This document shows positions 32,910 to 41,989 of a stretch of 64,000 bases of DNA, in pieces. The stretch's first letter is position 1. The number at the start of each line of letters is the position of its first letter. A model generated the notes under the pieces. It searched no databases. It was not told the origin of the DNA and saw only the letters and a program-made list of their open reading frames with translations. Origin of the DNA: Streptomyces echinatus (GTDB lineage: Bacteria; Actinomycetota; Actinomycetes; Streptomycetales; Streptomycetaceae); NCBI RefSeq assembly GCF_014203595.1, contig NZ_JACHJK010000001.1, forward strand, positions 312,582 to 376,581, in the 5' to 3' direction. The position numbers were made by a program, and so were the translations under genes.

Positions 32910-34783
32910 CGATCCGGCTGACCGTCGCCCAGGCGCTCGTCCGATTCCTCGCCGCCCAGTACACCGAGCGGGACGGCGGGCGGCAGCGGCTGATCGGCGC
33001 GACCTGGGGCATCTTCGGCCACGGCAATGTCGCGGGGCTCGGCCAGGCCCTGGTCGAGTACGCCGACGTCATGCCGTACCACCAGGGCCGCAACGAACAG
33101 TCCATGGTGCACGCGGCGGTCGGCTACGCCCGCCAGTCGAACCGCCTGTCCACGCACGCGGTGACGACCTCGATCGGCCCCGGCGCGACCAACCTCGTCA
33201 CCGGCGCCGCCCTGGCCACCGTCAACCACCTCCCGGTCCTGCTCCTGCCCGGCGACGTCTTCGCCACCCGGCCCGCCGACCCGGTCCTGCAGCAGCTGGA
33301 GGTGCCGTACGCGGGCGACGTCTCGGTCAACGACACCCTGCGCCCGGTGTCGCGGTACTTCGACCGCGTCACCCGCCCCGAGCAGCTGATCCCGAGCGCA
33401 CTCCAGGCCATGCGGGTGCTCACCGACCCGGTGGAGACCGGCGCGGTGACGCTCGCCCTGCCGCAGGACGTCCAGGCGGAGGCGTACGACTGGCCGGAGG
33501 AGTTCTTCTCGGCGCGCGTGTGGACCGTACGGCGGCCGGGCGCGGACCCGACCGAGCTGGCCGAGGCGGTCCGGGTGGTCCGCGAGGCGCGCAGGCCGCT
33601 GGTCGTCGCCGGCGGCGGGGTCCACCACAGCCGGGCGGAGGAGGCCCTCGCGGAGTTCGCGTCGGCGACCGGCATCCCGGTCGCCTCCACCCAGGCCGGC
33701 AAGGGCTCGCTCCGGTACGACCACCCGCAGGACGTCGGCGGGGTCGGCCACACCGGCACCGCGACCGCCGACGAGCTGGCCCGCACCGCGGACCTGGTGA
33801 TCGGCGTCGGCACCCGCTACACCGACTTCACCACCGCCTCCGGCACCCTCTTCGAGAACCCGGACGTCCGCTTCCTGAACCTCAACATCGCCCCCTTCGA
33901 CGGCCACAAACTGGCCGGCCTGCCCCTGGTCGCCGACGCCCGCAGCGGCCTGGGCGAGCTGACCGAGGCGCTGGTGATGCACGGGCACAAGGTGGCGGAG
34001 CCGTACGTCACCGAGTACACCGAGGACAAGGAGCGCTGGGAGCAGCGCGTGGACGCCTGCTTCGAGGCCGGGGAACCCGACGTACGGCCGAGCCAGCCGC
34101 AGGTCATCGGCGCCCTGGACGCCCTGGTGGACGAGTCGGACATCATCATCAACGCGGCCGGTTCGCTCCCCGGCGACCTGCACAAGCTGTGGCGGACGCG
34201 GTCGCACGACCAGTATCACCTGGAGTACGGCTACTCCTGCATGGGCTACGAGATCCCGGCCGCGCTCGGCGTGAAGCTCGCCGCGCCCGGACGGAACGTG
34301 TGGGCACTGGTCGGCGACGGCACCTATCTGATGATGCCGACCGAGATCGTGACCGCCGTGCAGGAGGGCATCGCGATCAAGATCCTGCTCGTGCAGAACC
34401 ACGGGTACGCGTCCATCGGCGGTCTGTCGGAGTCGGTGGGGGGAGAGCGGTTCGGCACGGCGTACCGGTTCCCGACGGACGAGGGGACGTACACGGGCGC
34501 CCCGCTCCCCGTCGACCTCGCCGCCAACGCGGCCAGCCTGGGTATGCGGGTGCTGCGCGCGAAGACCGTACGGGACCTGCGCACGGCGCTCGCCGAGGCG
34601 CGGGCCGCCGACACTCCCACATGTGTCTACGTGGAGACCGAAACGTCCGACACTGTGTCGGGCGCGCCTCCGGCGCAGGCCTGGTGGGATGTTCCTGTGG
34701 CCGAGACCGCGACCCGACCGTCGGCGGTCAAGGCACGAGAGCTGTACGAGCGGCATGTCTCGACCCGACGCCGCCATCTGTAA
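32906..34783 (+). CDS. iolD: 3D-(3,5/4)-trihydroxycyclohexane-1,2-dione hydrolase IolD
   Basis: A 625-residue thiamine-diphosphate enzyme that opens the inositol-derived diketone ring. The ATG at 32906 lies within the iolB stop. It shows TPP-family landmarks: WGIFGHGNVAGLGQALVEY with the N-terminal glutamate region NEQSMVHAAVGYARQ, TTSIGPGATNLVTGAA, VIGVGTRYTDF, and the C-terminal pyrophosphate-binding stretch starting VGDGTYLMMPTE. It is followed 16 bases later by mmsA. Confidence 0.94.
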   Translation: MTIRLTVAQALVRFLAAQYTERDGGRQRLIGATWGIFGHGNVAGLGQALVEYADVMPYHQGRNEQSMVHAAVGYARQSNRLSTHAVTTSIGPGATNLVTGAALATVNHLPVLLLPGDVFATRPADPVLQQLEVPYAGDVSVNDTLRPVSRYFDRVTRPEQLIPSALQAMRVLTDPVETGAVTLALPQDVQAEAYDWPEEFFSARVWTVRRPGADPTELAEAVRVVREARRPLVVAGGGVHHSRAEEALAEFASATGIPVASTQAGKGSLRYDHPQDVGGVGHTGTATADELARTADLVIGVGTRYTDFTTASGTLFENPDVRFLNLNIAPFDGHKLAGLPLVADARSGLGELTEALVMHGHKVAEPYVTEYTEDKERWEQRVDACFEAGEPDVRPSQPQVIGALDALVDESDIIINAAGSLPGDLHKLWRTRSHDQYHLEYGYSCMGYEIPAALGVKLAAPGRNVWALVGDGTYLMMPTEIVTAVQEGIAIKILLVQNHGYASIGGLSESVGGERFGTAYRFPTDEGTYTGAPLPVDLAANAASLGMRVLRAKTVRDLRTALAEARAADTPTCVYVETETSDTVSGAPPAQAWWDVPVAETATRPSAVKARELYERHVSTRRRHL

Positions 34784-34799
34784 GAAGGAGTCTCTGGGC

Positions 34800-36302
34800 A
34801 TGACGAAGATCGTCAACCACTGGATCGGCGGCAAGACCGTCGAAGGCGCGTCGGGCGCGTACGGGCCGGTCACCGACCCGGCGACCGGCGCGGTGACCAC
34901 GAAGGTCGCGTTCGCGTCGGCCGAGGAGGTGGACGCGGCCGTCGCGACGGCCAAGGACGCGTTCGCCACCTGGGGCCAGTCCTCGCTCGCCCAGCGCACG
35001 ACCATCCTGTTCCGGTTCCGCGCGCTGCTCGACGCGCACCGCGACGAGATCGCCGAGCTGATCACCGCCGAGCACGGCAAGGTGCACTCGGACGCCCTCG
35101 GCGAGGTCGCGCGCGGTCTGGAGATCGTCGACCTGGCGTGCGGCATCAACGTCCAGCTGAAGGGCGAGCTGTCCACGCAGGTCGCCAGCCGCGTCGACGT
35201 CGCGTCCATCCGGCAGCCGCTCGGTGTCGTCGCCGGCATCACCCCGTTCAACTTCCCGGCGATGGTCCCGATGTGGATGTTCCCGATCGCCATCGCGACC
35301 GGCAACACCTTCGTGCTGAAGCCGTCCGAGAAGGACCCGTCGGCCGCGATCAAGATCGCCGAGCTGCTGTCCGAGGCCGGTCTGCCCGACGGCGTCTTCA
35401 ACGTCGTCCACGGCGACAAGGTGGCCGTCGACCGGCTGCTGGAGCACCCGGACGTCAAGGCCGTCTCCTTCGTCGGCTCGACCCCGATCGCCCGCTACAT
35501 CCACACCACCGCCTCCGCCCACGGCAAGCGCGTGCAGGCCCTCGGCGGCGCCAAGAACCACATGCTGGTCCTGCCGGACGCCGACCTGGACGCGGCGGCG
35601 GACGCGGCCGTCTCCGCCGCCTACGGCTCCGCGGGCGAGCGCTGCATGGCCATCTCGGCCGTCGTGGCGGTCGGCTCCATCGGCGACGAGCTGGTCGACA
35701 AGATCCGCGAGCGCGCCGAGAAGATCAAGATCGGTCCGGGCAACGACCCGGCCTCCGAGATGGGCCCGCTGATCACCAAGGTCCACCGCGACAAGGTGGC
35801 CTCCTACGTCGAGGGCGCGGCGGCCGAGGGCGCCGAGGTCGTGCTCGACGGCACCGGTTACACCGTCGAGGGCTTCGAGGACGGTCACTGGATCGGCATC
35901 TCGCTGCTCGACAAGGTGCCGACCAGCGCGAAGGCGTACCAGGACGAGATCTTCGGCCCGGTGCTGTGCGTGCTGCGCGTCGACACCTACGAGGAGGGCG
36001 TGGCCCTCATCAACGCCTCGCCGTTCGGCAACGGCACCGCGATCTTCACCCGGGACGGCGGCGCCGCCCGCCGCTTCCAGCTGGAGATCGAGGCCGGCAT
36101 GGTGGGCGTGAACGTGCCGATCCCGGTGCCGGTGGGCTACCACTCCTTCGGCGGCTGGAAGGACTCGCTCTTCGGCGACCACCACATCTACGGCAACGAC
36201 GGCACGCACTTCTACACCCGCGGCAAGGTCGTCACCACGCGCTGGCCCGACCCGGCCGACGCCCCGGCGGGCGTGGACCTGGGCTTCCCGCGCAACCACT
36301 GA
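34800..36302 (+). CDS. mmsA: CoA-acylating methylmalonate/malonate semialdehyde dehydrogenase MmsA (IolA)
   Basis: 500 residues from the ATG at 34800, preceded by AAGAAGGAG. It converts malonate semialdehyde (from inositol) to acetyl-CoA, or methylmalonate semialdehyde (from valine) to propionyl-CoA. It starts MTKIVNHWIGGKTVEG. It has ITPFNFPAMVPMWMFP, VSFVGSTPIARYIH (NAD site) and SAGERCMAISA with the catalytic Cys, and ends in GGWKDSLFGDHHIYG as this family does. It is the last gene of the iol operon, followed by a perfect 16-bp terminator. Confidence 0.95.
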   Translation: MTKIVNHWIGGKTVEGASGAYGPVTDPATGAVTTKVAFASAEEVDAAVATAKDAFATWGQSSLAQRTTILFRFRALLDAHRDEIAELITAEHGKVHSDALGEVARGLEIVDLACGINVQLKGELSTQVASRVDVASIRQPLGVVAGITPFNFPAMVPMWMFPIAIATGNTFVLKPSEKDPSAAIKIAELLSEAGLPDGVFNVVHGDKVAVDRLLEHPDVKAVSFVGSTPIARYIHTTASAHGKRVQALGGAKNHMLVLPDADLDAAADAAVSAAYGSAGERCMAISAVVAVGSIGDELVDKIRERAEKIKIGPGNDPASEMGPLITKVHRDKVASYVEGAAAEGAEVVLDGTGYTVEGFEDGHWIGISLLDKVPTSAKAYQDEIFGPVLCVLRVDTYEEGVALINASPFGNGTAIFTRDGGAARRFQLEIEAGMVGVNVPIPVPVGYHSFGGWKDSLFGDHHIYGNDGTHFYTRGKVVTTRWPDPADAPAGVDLGFPRNH

Positions 36303-36313
36303 GCCGGACGGCA

Positions 36314-36350
36314 CGGTGCCCCGCCCTCCGCGCAGGAGGGCGGGGCACCG
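36314..36350. terminator. Bidirectional terminator between mmsA and the lipoprotein gene
   Basis: CGGTGCCCCGCCCTCC (36314-36329) and GGAGGGCGGGGCACCG (36335-36350): a perfect 16-bp stem with a 5-base loop between convergent genes. Confidence 0.88.
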
Positions 36351-36356
36351 GTGCGT

Positions 36357-37187
36357 TCAGCCCTGCCGCTTCCGCTGGTCCTTGATCACTTCCGTGAGGT
36401 CGGCGATGCGTGCCGCGGGCGGGGTCCTGACGGCGGCCGTCTTGCCGAAATCGTCGAAGTCCATGGTCACCGTCATGGTGCCCATCTTCTGCTTGAGCCG
36501 CACCGGGAGGTCGTCGGAGCCGACCCACACGTCCGTCACGACGGAGGCCGTCCCGGTCGCCTTGGCCAGCGGGCTGTTCTGGCCGTAGACGTCCTTGAGC
36601 TTGCCCATGCGGTCGGCGTCGACCACTGCGCGGTAGTGCGTGGCGCGGTGTCCGTTCACCGTCTGCGTGCCGAGGTCGGTGACGTCCTTGGCGTACTTCA
36701 GGCCCTTCATCGAGGCCGAGGGGCTGCCGTTGTCGCCGGCGAGGGCCTGGGCGCCCTTCTCCCCGAACACGGCCGAGCCGTCGACCTTGATCCAGTCCTT
36801 GCCCTGGTACGGGCCGGAGGGGAAGGCGTCGACGTCGTAGTAGTAGGCGCCGTGGACGAACAGGACGTGCGTCTTCGGCGCGTGGTTCACCGCCTGCATG
36901 TTCGCGGCCCTGGTGTCCATCTGGACGTCGAAGGCGTACCCGTCCCCCCAGGAGTAGGTGCCCTCCATGGCGATGGGCCTGCCGTTGCCGAGGTCGGTCG
37001 ACATCCGCACCTCGGCCGAGCCCAGCTCCTCCGTCCGGTCCGTGGCCCTGGCCAGCGCGGCCATCGCCCGGTCGGCCTCGCCGACCGTCTTGACGGCCGA
37101 CTTCACGCTCTCCGAGCCGCAGCCGGAGGCCGTCACCAGGGCCGCCGTCGTGAACGCCACCCAGGCGGCGGTGTGTCGCATCCTCAT
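36357..37187 (-). CDS. Lipoprotein, LppX/LprG-like fold possible
   Basis: 276 residues from the ATG at 37187. The N-terminus MRMRHTAAWVAFTTAAL with LVTASGC is a type II signal peptide with lipobox cysteine near residue 23. The remainder alternates short beta-strand-like stretches (TYSWGDGYAFDVQMDTRAA; VLFVHGAYYYDVDAFPSG; GHRATHYRAVVDADRMG; VWVGSDDLPVRLKQKMG). The THYRAVVD and VWVGSDDLPVR motifs are common in actinobacterial LppX/LprG-type lipid-carrier lipoproteins and related orphan lipoproteins. Function unproven. It is monocistronic. Confidence 0.78.
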   Translation of the reverse strand: MRMRHTAAWVAFTTAALVTASGCGSESVKSAVKTVGEADRAMAALARATDRTEELGSAEVRMSTDLGNGRPIAMEGTYSWGDGYAFDVQMDTRAANMQAVNHAPKTHVLFVHGAYYYDVDAFPSGPYQGKDWIKVDGSAVFGEKGAQALAGDNGSPSASMKGLKYAKDVTDLGTQTVNGHRATHYRAVVDADRMGKLKDVYGQNSPLAKATGTASVVTDVWVGSDDLPVRLKQKMGTMTVTMDFDDFGKTAAVRTPPAARIADLTEVIKDQRKRQG

Positions 37188-37363
37188 GTCCCACCCCAAG
37201 TGCTGTGTGCCTGCTGTGCGGGGCGCACTCTATCCAGCGCCACTGACATGAACGCGACCGGTTTATGCGTCCGGATACCGGACGGGTTGACATTTTTTTG
37301 AAACGCCGGCTGCGGTTCCCGTTCATGCGGGATGAAACGGGTGACGAAGGAATTGACGGAAGA

Positions 37364-37384
37364 TGACCTTTGAAAGCAAGGTCA
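37364..37384. promoter_or_regulatory. Hyphenated palindrome, possible operator
   Basis: TGACCTT (37364-37370) and AAGGTCA (37378-37384), perfect 7-base arms separated by 7 bases. It is in the divergent region between the lipoprotein and APC permease genes; 21 bases is a typical operator length. Confidence 0.5.
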
Positions 37385-37488
37385 CATTCCACTGAAGCTT
37401 GATGGATGCGCCTAGGGGGCGTCACGGCCTGGGAAAGTGATGCGACGCGAGGTCATCCCCAAGTGCGGATTCCGAAGGTAAACGGCCA

Positions 37489-37518
37489 TTGACGCGGCGG
37501 TTTTCGTCGGGGTTCTAT
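37489..37518 (+). promoter_or_regulatory. Possible promoter of the APC permease
   Basis: TTGACG (37489-37494), 18 bases, TTCTAT (37513-37518); the gene starts 101 bases later. Confidence 0.4.
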
Positions 37519-37618
37519 GCAGCGCCGGGAGCGGACGAGACGAACGTACGACGATCCGCCGGAGGCGATAGCGCTCCCGACCCCACCCTCAGTCGCACGA
37601 GTCGATCGGAACCGCCGT

Positions 37619-39073
37619 ATGACCGACACGCTCCAGAAGTCCGTGGCCGACCCCCCGACGGCCCCCGCGCCGGGGCTGAAGCGGTCCATCGGTGTGGTCG
37701 GCGGCACGCTGCTGACGCTGTCCTGCGTCACGCCCGCCTCCACGCTCTTCGTGGTCGTCCCGGACCTGTTCGGCTCCCTCGGCACCGCCACCGCCCTGAC
37801 GATCGCCATCGGCTCCCTCCTCTGTATCGCCGTGGCGTTCTGCTACTCGGAGCTGGGCACCCTCATCCCCAGCGCCGGCGGCGAGTACGCCATGGTGTCG
37901 ACGATGGCCGGACGGCTCGCGGGCTGGCTGGTCTTCGTGCTCTCCCTGCTGGTCGTCATGATCGTGCCGCCGGTGATCGCGATGGGCACGGCGGACTACC
38001 TCGCCCCGATCGTCCACCTCGACCCGTCCCTGACCGGCGCCGGCGTGATGCTGCTCGCCACCCTCGCCGGCCTGCTGGACCTGCGCGCCAACGCCTGGAT
38101 CACCGGCATCTTCCTGGTCCTCGAGGTCATCGCCGCCGGAGTCGTCGCCCTGCTGGGCTTCACGCACGGCCACCGGGGGGCCGGCAGCCTCGTCTCCCTG
38201 CAGGTGGCGGGCGGCGGCGGCCACGCGGACACCGTGACGGCCATGCTGATCGTCTCCGGGCTGGCCATCGCCCTCTTCGTCACCCAGGGCTTCTCGACCG
38301 CCGTCTACCTCTCCGAGGAACTGGAGGACCCGCGCCGCAACGTCGCCCGCACGGTCCTCGCCACCCTCGCCATCTCCACCGTGGTCATCCTGGTGCCGGT
38401 CGCCGCCATCACCATGGGCGCCTCCGACCTGACGGAGCTGACCGGCGGCGACATCAGCGCCATGGTCACCGCCTGGTCCAACTCCGCCGTCGGCACCTTC
38501 GTCAGCCTCTGCGTGGCCCTCGCGATCATCAACGCGGGCATCGTCATGGTCATCCAGAACTCCCGCGTCCTGTTCGCCTCCGCCCGCGACAAGGCCTGGC
38601 CCGGCCCGGTCAACACGGTCTTCTCCCGGCTCGGCCGCTTCGGCTCCCCCTGGGTGGCCACCCTCGCGGTCGGCGTCCCCGGCGCGCTGCTCTGCTTCGT
38701 CAACCTGGACACCCTGTACGGCGTCACCGGCGTCTCGGTGACCGGCATGTACCTGCTGGTCGCGGTCGCCGCGCTGCTCGCCCGCCGCGGCTCCCACAAG
38801 CACACGCCCGCCTGGCGGATGCCGCTGTGGCCCGCGGTGCCGGTCCTGCTCATCGCCGTCCTGGCGTACATCCTGACCCAGCAGGAGACGAGCTACCTGC
38901 TGTGGACCGGCGGCATCACCGCCGTCGCCACCCTCTACTGGGCCCTGTACCTGCGCCCCCGCCGCGACACCCACTGGCTGGTGACCATCCCGGCGGACGC
39001 CCAGATCCCCCAGACCCCGGCGGCCGTCCCGGCCCAGGCCGGCCCGCCGGCCGAGGAACTCACGCGCCGCTGA
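37619..39073 (+). CDS. APC-superfamily amino acid permease
   Basis: A 484-residue polytopic membrane protein. The ATG at 37619 is chosen because the hydrophobic core begins soon after (LKRSIGVVGGTLLTLSCVTP), with the APC-family first helix. About 12 hydrophobic segments are visible, including SELGTLIPSAGGEYAMVSTM (consensus after helix 2) and QGFSTAVYLSEELEDPRRNV, the conserved APC loop. It probably exchanges or imports an amino acid or amine with protons; the substrate is unknown. It is monocistronic. Confidence 0.88.
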   Translation: MTDTLQKSVADPPTAPAPGLKRSIGVVGGTLLTLSCVTPASTLFVVVPDLFGSLGTATALTIAIGSLLCIAVAFCYSELGTLIPSAGGEYAMVSTMAGRLAGWLVFVLSLLVVMIVPPVIAMGTADYLAPIVHLDPSLTGAGVMLLATLAGLLDLRANAWITGIFLVLEVIAAGVVALLGFTHGHRGAGSLVSLQVAGGGGHADTVTAMLIVSGLAIALFVTQGFSTAVYLSEELEDPRRNVARTVLATLAISTVVILVPVAAITMGASDLTELTGGDISAMVTAWSNSAVGTFVSLCVALAIINAGIVMVIQNSRVLFASARDKAWPGPVNTVFSRLGRFGSPWVATLAVGVPGALLCFVNLDTLYGVTGVSVTGMYLLVAVAALLARRGSHKHTPAWRMPLWPAVPVLLIAVLAYILTQQETSYLLWTGGITAVATLYWALYLRPRRDTHWLVTIPADAQIPQTPAAVPAQAGPPAEELTRR

Positions 39074-39229
39074 TCCCCCGAGAGGCCGTCGAGGCGGACC
39101 CCGCGCCCTGAGCGCCCCGGACGGGCGGCGAGGGGCGCGGGGCCGTACCGGCGTACGGTCCCGCCGCACCGGGCGTGACCGGCCACGGCGGACCCGCGGC
39201 CGGCCGGTCCCGCCGGAGACCGGGCCGAC

Positions 39230-39255
39230 CGCCGTACCGCGATCGCGGTACGGCG
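39230..39255. promoter_or_regulatory. 26-bp perfect palindrome
   Basis: The left arm CGCCGTACCGCGA (39230-39242) is followed directly by its reverse complement (39243-39255) with no loop, centred on GATC. It is 86 bases before the hydrolase/ABC fusion and could be its operator or a terminator after the permease gene. Confidence 0.55.
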
Positions 39256-39340
39256 CGGCGGACTCGTACTCCCGGGGGAGGGGGCGCCGGTCACCCCGGG
39301 GTCGGCAGCGCCTCCTCCCGTCGGCCCGTACCGTTGACGC

Positions 39341-41989
39341 ATGGATCTTCGACTGCCCGCGCTGCGGACCCTGCTGCGCCGGCCGCGTCGGCTCACCGCC
39401 TCCGCGGCCGCCGTCGTGGTGCTGGCCGGCGCCGGGACGTGGACGGCGGCCGTCGCCTCCGACGACACGCCCTCCGTGCGCCGCAGCGACCGGATCATGG
39501 CGGTCGACGGGGTGCGCCTGGACACCTCGTACTTCACCCCGGCCGGCGCCGGCCGCCACCCCGCCGTCCTGCTCGCCCACGGCTACGGCGGCAGCAAGGA
39601 CGACATGCGGCGGCAGGCCGAGGACCTCACCCGGGCCGGATACGCCGTCCTGACCTGGTCCGCGCGCGGCTTCGGCCGGTCCACCGGGAAGATCGGGCTC
39701 AACGACCCGAAGGGCGAGGTCGCCGACGTCTCCCGGCTCCTCGACTGGCTGGCGAAGCAGCCCGAGGTGCGGCTCGACAAGCCCGGCGACCCGCGCGTGG
39801 GCGTGGCCGGCGGGTCCTACGGCGGCGCGATCTCCCTGCTCGCCGCCGGACACGACCGGCGGGTCGACGCCATCGCCCCCGCCATCACCTACTGGAACCT
39901 CGCGGACGCCCTGTTCCCGAACGGCGTCTTCAAGAAGCTGTGGGCCGGCGTCTTCGTCAACACCGGCGGCGGCTGCGCGAAGCTCCAGCCCGAGCTGTGC
40001 CGGATGTACGAGCGGGTCGCCGAGTCCGGCACCCCCGACCCGGCGGCCCGAAAGACGCTGGAGGAGCGCTCGCCGTCCGCCGTCGGCGACCGCGTCAAGG
40101 TGCCCACCCTGCTGGTGCAGGGCCAGCGGGACTCCCTGTTCACCCTCGACCAGGCCGACGCGGCCGAGAAGGCGATCCGGGCCAACGGCGCCCCCGTCGA
40201 CGTCGACTGGATCGCCGGCGGACACGACGGCGGCGACATGGAGACCGGCCGGGTCGAGGCGCGCATGCGAGCCTGGTTCGACCGGTACCTGAAGGACGAC
40301 AAGGGCACCGACACCGGACCGGCCTTCCGGATCACCCGCACCGGAGGCGTCGACTCCACCAACGGCACGGCCCAGTTGCGCGGCGCCGGCGCGGACACCT
40401 ACCCGGGCCTGCGCGACCACCGCCGCGCCATCGCCCTCACCGGCGGCGAACAGCACGTCGCCAACCCGGCCGGCGCCAGCCCGCCCGGCGTCTCGGCGCT
40501 GCCCGGCCTCGGCGGCGGCGGCCTCGCCCAGCTGTCCGCGCTCGGCGTCGGCGTCTCCCTGGACTTCCCCGGCCAGTACGCGAAGTTCGACTCCGCACCG
40601 CTCACCCGCGACCTGCGGATCACCGGCACCCCGACCGCCACCGTCCACATCACCTCCACCCGCGACGACGCCGTCCTGTTCGGCAAGGTCTACGACGTCG
40701 GACCCGGTGGCACCCGACAGGTGCTGCCCGCCCAGCTCGTCGCTCCGCTGCGGGTGACCGGCGCCAAGGCCGGCAAGGACGTCACCGTCACCCTCCCGGC
40801 GATCGACCACGAGGTGCAGAAGGGCCACCGGCTCCGCCTGGTCCTCGCCTCCACCGACCTCGGCTACGCCTCACCGGCGGCCCCGGCCGACTACACCGTC
40901 TCCCTCGAAGGAGACCTGAGCGTGCCGACGGCCCCCGCCGTCACCACCGCCGCGGCCCCCCTGCCCGCCTGGGTCTGGTGGCTGCCCGCGGCCGGCGCGG
41001 TCGCCGCCCTCGCCCTGCTGCTCACCACCCGCCGCCGCACGGACGCCCCCGCGCCCGACCCGGAGCTGGCCGACGTCCCGCTCGTGATCAAGGACCTGAG
41101 CAAGCGGTACGCGAAGTCCACCGACCGGTACGCCGTCCGCGAGCTGTCCTTCCGCGTCGAGAAAGGCCAGGTGCTCGGCCTGCTCGGACCGAACGGCGCG
41201 GGCAAGACCACCACCCTGCGCATGCTGATGGGCCTGATCCGGCCCGACGACGGCGAGATCCGCGTCTTCGGCCACACGATCCGGCCCGGCGCGTCGGTGC
41301 TCTCCCGGGTCGGCGCCTTCGTGGAGGGCGCGGGCTTCCTGCCCCATCTGTCCGGCCGGGAGAACCTGGAGCTGTACTGGCGGGCCACCGGCCGCCCGGC
41401 CGGGGACGCCCACCTGGACGAGGCCCTGGAGATCGCCGGGCTCGGCGACGCGCTCGCCCGCGCGGTGCGCACCTACTCGCAGGGCATGCGCCAGCGCCTC
41501 GCCATCGCGCAGGCCATGCTGGGCCTGCCCGACCTGCTCATCCTGGACGAGCCCACCAACGGCCTCGACCCGCCCCAGATCCGTGAGATGCGCGAGGTGA
41601 TGATCCGCTACGCGGCCGCCGGCCGTACGGTGATCGTCTCCAGCCATCTCCTCGCCGAGGTGGAGCAGTCCTGCACCCACCTGGTGGTGATGGACCGCGG
41701 CCGGCTCGTGCAGGCCGGTCCGGTCCGGGACATCGTCGGCTCCGGCGACACCCTGCTGGTCGGCACCGCCGCACCCGTGGAGGAGCCCACGGTGGAGAAG
41801 GTCGCGGCGCTGGACGGTGTCGCCTCCGCCGTGCGCACCGACGACGGGCTGCTGATCCGGCTCGAACCCGGTGGCACGGCCGAGCGGCTGGTCGTGGAGC
41901 TGGTCCGGCTGGAGGTGCCGGTCGCCTCGGTCGGCCCGCACCGACGCCTGGAAGACGCCTTCCTCACCCTGATCGGAGGTTCCGCATGA
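39341..41989 (+). CDS. Fusion of exported alpha/beta hydrolase and ABC ATPase
   Basis: 882 residues. An N-terminal membrane segment (about 18-38) is followed by an X-Pro dipeptidyl-peptidase/CocE-like hydrolase: nucleophile elbow AGGSYGGA with Ser159, acidic region VPTLLVQGQRDSLF, and His in AGGHDGGDM. A jelly-roll-like C-terminal domain follows to about 540. A second membrane segment (about 545-567) leads to an ABC ATPase from about 581: Walker A GPNGAGKTTT, signature YSQGMRQRLAIAQ, LLILDEPTNGLDPPQI. Two membrane crossings put the hydrolase outside and the ATPase inside. The permease gene overlaps by 4 bases. Substrate unknown. Confidence 0.88.
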   Translation: MDLRLPALRTLLRRPRRLTASAAAVVVLAGAGTWTAAVASDDTPSVRRSDRIMAVDGVRLDTSYFTPAGAGRHPAVLLAHGYGGSKDDMRRQAEDLTRAGYAVLTWSARGFGRSTGKIGLNDPKGEVADVSRLLDWLAKQPEVRLDKPGDPRVGVAGGSYGGAISLLAAGHDRRVDAIAPAITYWNLADALFPNGVFKKLWAGVFVNTGGGCAKLQPELCRMYERVAESGTPDPAARKTLEERSPSAVGDRVKVPTLLVQGQRDSLFTLDQADAAEKAIRANGAPVDVDWIAGGHDGGDMETGRVEARMRAWFDRYLKDDKGTDTGPAFRITRTGGVDSTNGTAQLRGAGADTYPGLRDHRRAIALTGGEQHVANPAGASPPGVSALPGLGGGGLAQLSALGVGVSLDFPGQYAKFDSAPLTRDLRITGTPTATVHITSTRDDAVLFGKVYDVGPGGTRQVLPAQLVAPLRVTGAKAGKDVTVTLPAIDHEVQKGHRLRLVLASTDLGYASPAAPADYTVSLEGDLSVPTAPAVTTAAAPLPAWVWWLPAAGAVAALALLLTTRRRTDAPAPDPELADVPLVIKDLSKRYAKSTDRYAVRELSFRVEKGQVLGLLGPNGAGKTTTLRMLMGLIRPDDGEIRVFGHTIRPGASVLSRVGAFVEGAGFLPHLSGRENLELYWRATGRPAGDAHLDEALEIAGLGDALARAVRTYSQGMRQRLAIAQAMLGLPDLLILDEPTNGLDPPQIREMREVMIRYAAAGRTVIVSSHLLAEVEQSCTHLVVMDRGRLVQAGPVRDIVGSGDTLLVGTAAPVEEPTVEKVAALDGVASAVRTDDGLLIRLEPGGTAERLVVELVRLEVPVASVGPHRRLEDAFLTLIGGSA

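Larger units (their letters stand above)
37188..37618. other. Divergent intergenic region before the APC permease
   Basis: It is AT-richer than average, with a hyphenated palindrome at 37364-37384 and a promoter-like pair at 37489-37518. No supported gene. Confidence 0.5.

Noticed and set aside
37589..40828. 1079-codon minus-strand open frame
   Set aside because: It spans two clear plus-strand genes (APC permease and hydrolase-ABC fusion) and shows only GC-bias composition.
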